A stretch of DNA of 5,644 nt from Collinsella sp. GTDB lineage: Bacteria > Actinomycetota > Coriobacteriia > Coriobacteriales > Coriobacteriaceae. The number at the start of each line of letters is the position of its first letter. The stretch's first letter is position 1. The notes below the pieces were generated by a model. It was not told the origin of the DNA. It saw only the letters and a program-made list of their open reading frames with translations, and did no database searches. Where the stretch lies: positions 1 to 5,644 of the forward strand of contig JAIJJM010000157.1 of assembly GCA_022728415.1 (NCBI GenBank), in the 5' to 3' direction. The position numbers and the translations under genes are program-made. Positions 4,709 through 5,644 of this stretch are shown here, piece by piece.

Positions 4709-5530
4709 ATGCTCAACGACTTCTACCATATGCTTGATCCTGTCGCGATTTCGGCGGGGCCCATCACGATTTACTGGTATGGTCTGGCCTATGTGGTTGG
4801 CGCCCTGCTCACGGCGGTCATCATGTACCGCACGCAGCGTCGCTGGGGCTTTAACATCACGATTGACGACCTGACGAGTGTCGTGGTCGGCGTGGTCTTT
4901 GGCCTCATTATCGGTGCGCGCCTGTTCTACGTCGTCTTTTACGGCGATGGCTACTATTGGACCCACCCGCTCGAGATCTTTGCCACTAACGAGGGCGGCA
5001 TGAGCTTCCATGGCGGCTTGGTGGGCGGCATTATCGGCGGCATCATCGTGTGCCGCATGTATAAGCTCGACGCATGGACTTTGGCAGACCTTGCCGTCAT
5101 AGGCGCGCCGCTGGCCTTGTGCCTGGGCCGTTGTGCCAATTTCGTCAACGGCGAGCTGTGGGGCAAGCCGACCGACCTGCCTTGGGGTGTTGTCTTTGGC
5201 GGCACCGCGGGCGATATGCCGCGTCATCCCTCCCAGCTCTATGAGGCATTCCTAGAGGGCATCGTGCTCTTTTGCATTCTGCAGGTGCTCAGCCGCAAAA
5301 AGCCGCTGCTGCCCCAGGGCACGTTTATGGGCGTGTTCGTGATGGGGTACGGCATCGTCCGCTTTCTCGTTGAGTTCGTGCGCGTGCCCGATGCCCAGCT
5401 GGGCTATCTGCTGGGCGGCGTCATCACCATGGGCCAGTTGCTGAGTTTGCCGCTCGTGATCGCCGGTCTGGCGCTCATCATCTTCGCCCGACACCGCAAT
5501 CGCCCCCAGCGCATCTACCTCGACGCCTAA
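4709..5530 (+). CDS. lgt: Phosphatidylglycerol-prolipoprotein diacylglyceryl transferase
   Basis: This 273-residue integral membrane enzyme moves the diacylglyceryl group of phosphatidylglycerol to the lipobox cysteine of prolipoproteins, the first step of bacterial lipoprotein maturation. About seven membrane segments are visible. Diagnostic motifs are YWYGLAY (22-28), MSFHGGLVGG (98-107, with His101), the Lgt signature GRCANFVNGELWGK (140-153, with Arg141 matching the essential Arg143 of E. coli), HPSQLYEA (173-180), VRFLVEFVRVPDAQLG (217-232, carrying the second conserved arginine region) and MGQLLSLPL (241-249). The length is normal for the family, and no expected motif is missing. The N-terminus MLNDFYHMLDPVAISAGPI fits the usual short periplasm-facing start. 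It follows the NifU-like gene by 109 bases that hold an attenuator-like structure. The TAA stop overlaps the first hairpin of the downstream repeat region. In Gram-positive cells the anchored products sit on the outer face of the membrane. Confidence 0.97.
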   Translation: MLNDFYHMLDPVAISAGPITIYWYGLAYVVGALLTAVIMYRTQRRWGFNITIDDLTSVVVGVVFGLIIGARLFYVVFYGDGYYWTHPLEIFATNEGGMSFHGGLVGGIIGGIIVCRMYKLDAWTLADLAVIGAPLALCLGRCANFVNGELWGKPTDLPWGVVFGGTAGDMPRHPSQLYEAFLEGIVLFCILQVLSRKKPLLPQGTFMGVFVMGYGIVRFLVEFVRVPDAQLGYLLGGVITMGQLLSLPLVIAGLALIIFARHRNRPQRIYLDA

Positions 5531-5564
5531 CCACCATAAAGGGACAGATACCTTTGTGGTGGTT
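5529..5564. repeat. Hairpin element overlapping the lgt stop codon
   Basis: Arms 5529-5542 and 5551-5564 (aaccaccataaagg/cctttgtggtggtt) pair over 14 bp with one T-G pair and an 8-base loop, gacagata. No T-run follows on either strand, so it is not a standard terminator. Two bases of the lgt TAA are in the left arm. Confidence 0.7.
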
Positions 5565-5566
5565 CG

Positions 5567-5602
5567 CTGGGCAACGATGACAGAACCGTAATGTTCTCCC
5601 AG
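5567..5602. repeat. Weaker middle hairpin
   Basis: ctggg (5567-5571) pairs with cccag (5598-5602). Inside, agaac (5582-5586) pairs with gttct (5593-5597) around a 6-base loop. Together with the flanking hairpins it makes a continuous structured tract. It is modest by itself. Confidence 0.4.
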
Positions 5603-5605
5603 ATA

Positions 5606-5644
5606 AAACCTGCCAAAATAAACCTGTCCCTTTTTGGCAGGTTT
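5606..5644. repeat. Hairpin at the right edge, possibly a terminator for lgt
   Basis: Arms 5606-5618 (aaacctgccaaaa) and 5632-5644 form a perfect 13-bp stem with a 13-base loop, taaacctgtccct. The window ends at the last base of the stem, so a U-tail after it cannot be judged. On the minus strand the stem is followed by T's then A, so it might work in both directions. Confidence 0.6.

Noticed and set aside
4102..4716. 204-codon minus-strand frame across the NifU-like gene
   Set aside because: It is antisense to a well-supported gene and to two intergenic regions, with no recognisable domain.

Overview
The window is a GC-rich bacterial chromosomal segment with six protein genes, one of them cut by the left edge. 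All of the complete genes are housekeeping or transport genes. The base composition, the sortase signal LAQTGD and the gene repertoire suggest a Gram-positive gut actinobacterium of the Coriobacteriia, possibly Collinsella-like. That placement is inference from pattern memory; no 16S or marker gene is present.

Layout. Bases 1-493 (+) are the C-terminal end of an alanine/lysine-rich, wall-anchored surface protein. Bases 494-694 are a convergent intergenic region with two back-to-back hairpins, each oriented to terminate one of the converging genes. Bases 695-2398 (-) encode an OPT-family transporter. Bases 2399-2687 are a divergent control region with two TATACT -10 candidates, one copy of a dispersed repeat and a perfect 35-bp-arm palindrome. 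Four (+) genes follow: coaX (2688-3539), a dCMP deaminase (3624-4148), a NifU-like Fe-S scaffold (4321-4599) and lgt (4709-5530). The last 114 bases form three consecutive hairpins.

The (+) genes serve different pathways: CoA synthesis, dUMP/dTTP supply, Fe-S cluster assembly and lipoprotein lipidation. Gaps of 84, 172 and 109 bases separate them, so they look like a row of small transcription units rather than one tight operon. Lgt and the sortase substrate both belong to Gram-positive envelope biology but are not adjacent.

The most interesting material is non-coding. (1) The nifU-lgt gap has four alternately pairing segments and a ten-codon, arginine-rich ORF beginning one base after the nifU stop, a layout like a transcription attenuator. 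(2) A perfect 35-bp-arm palindrome lies just upstream of the coaX -10. (3) The 9-mer GGGACGGGG occurs four times on either strand, all in intergenic DNA, including a 30-base element present twice in opposite orientation (28/30 identical). (4) CCCCGTCCCA lies 15 and 18 bases upstream of TATACT in the two divergent promoters. No tRNA, rRNA, CRISPR array, transposase or phage gene was seen.
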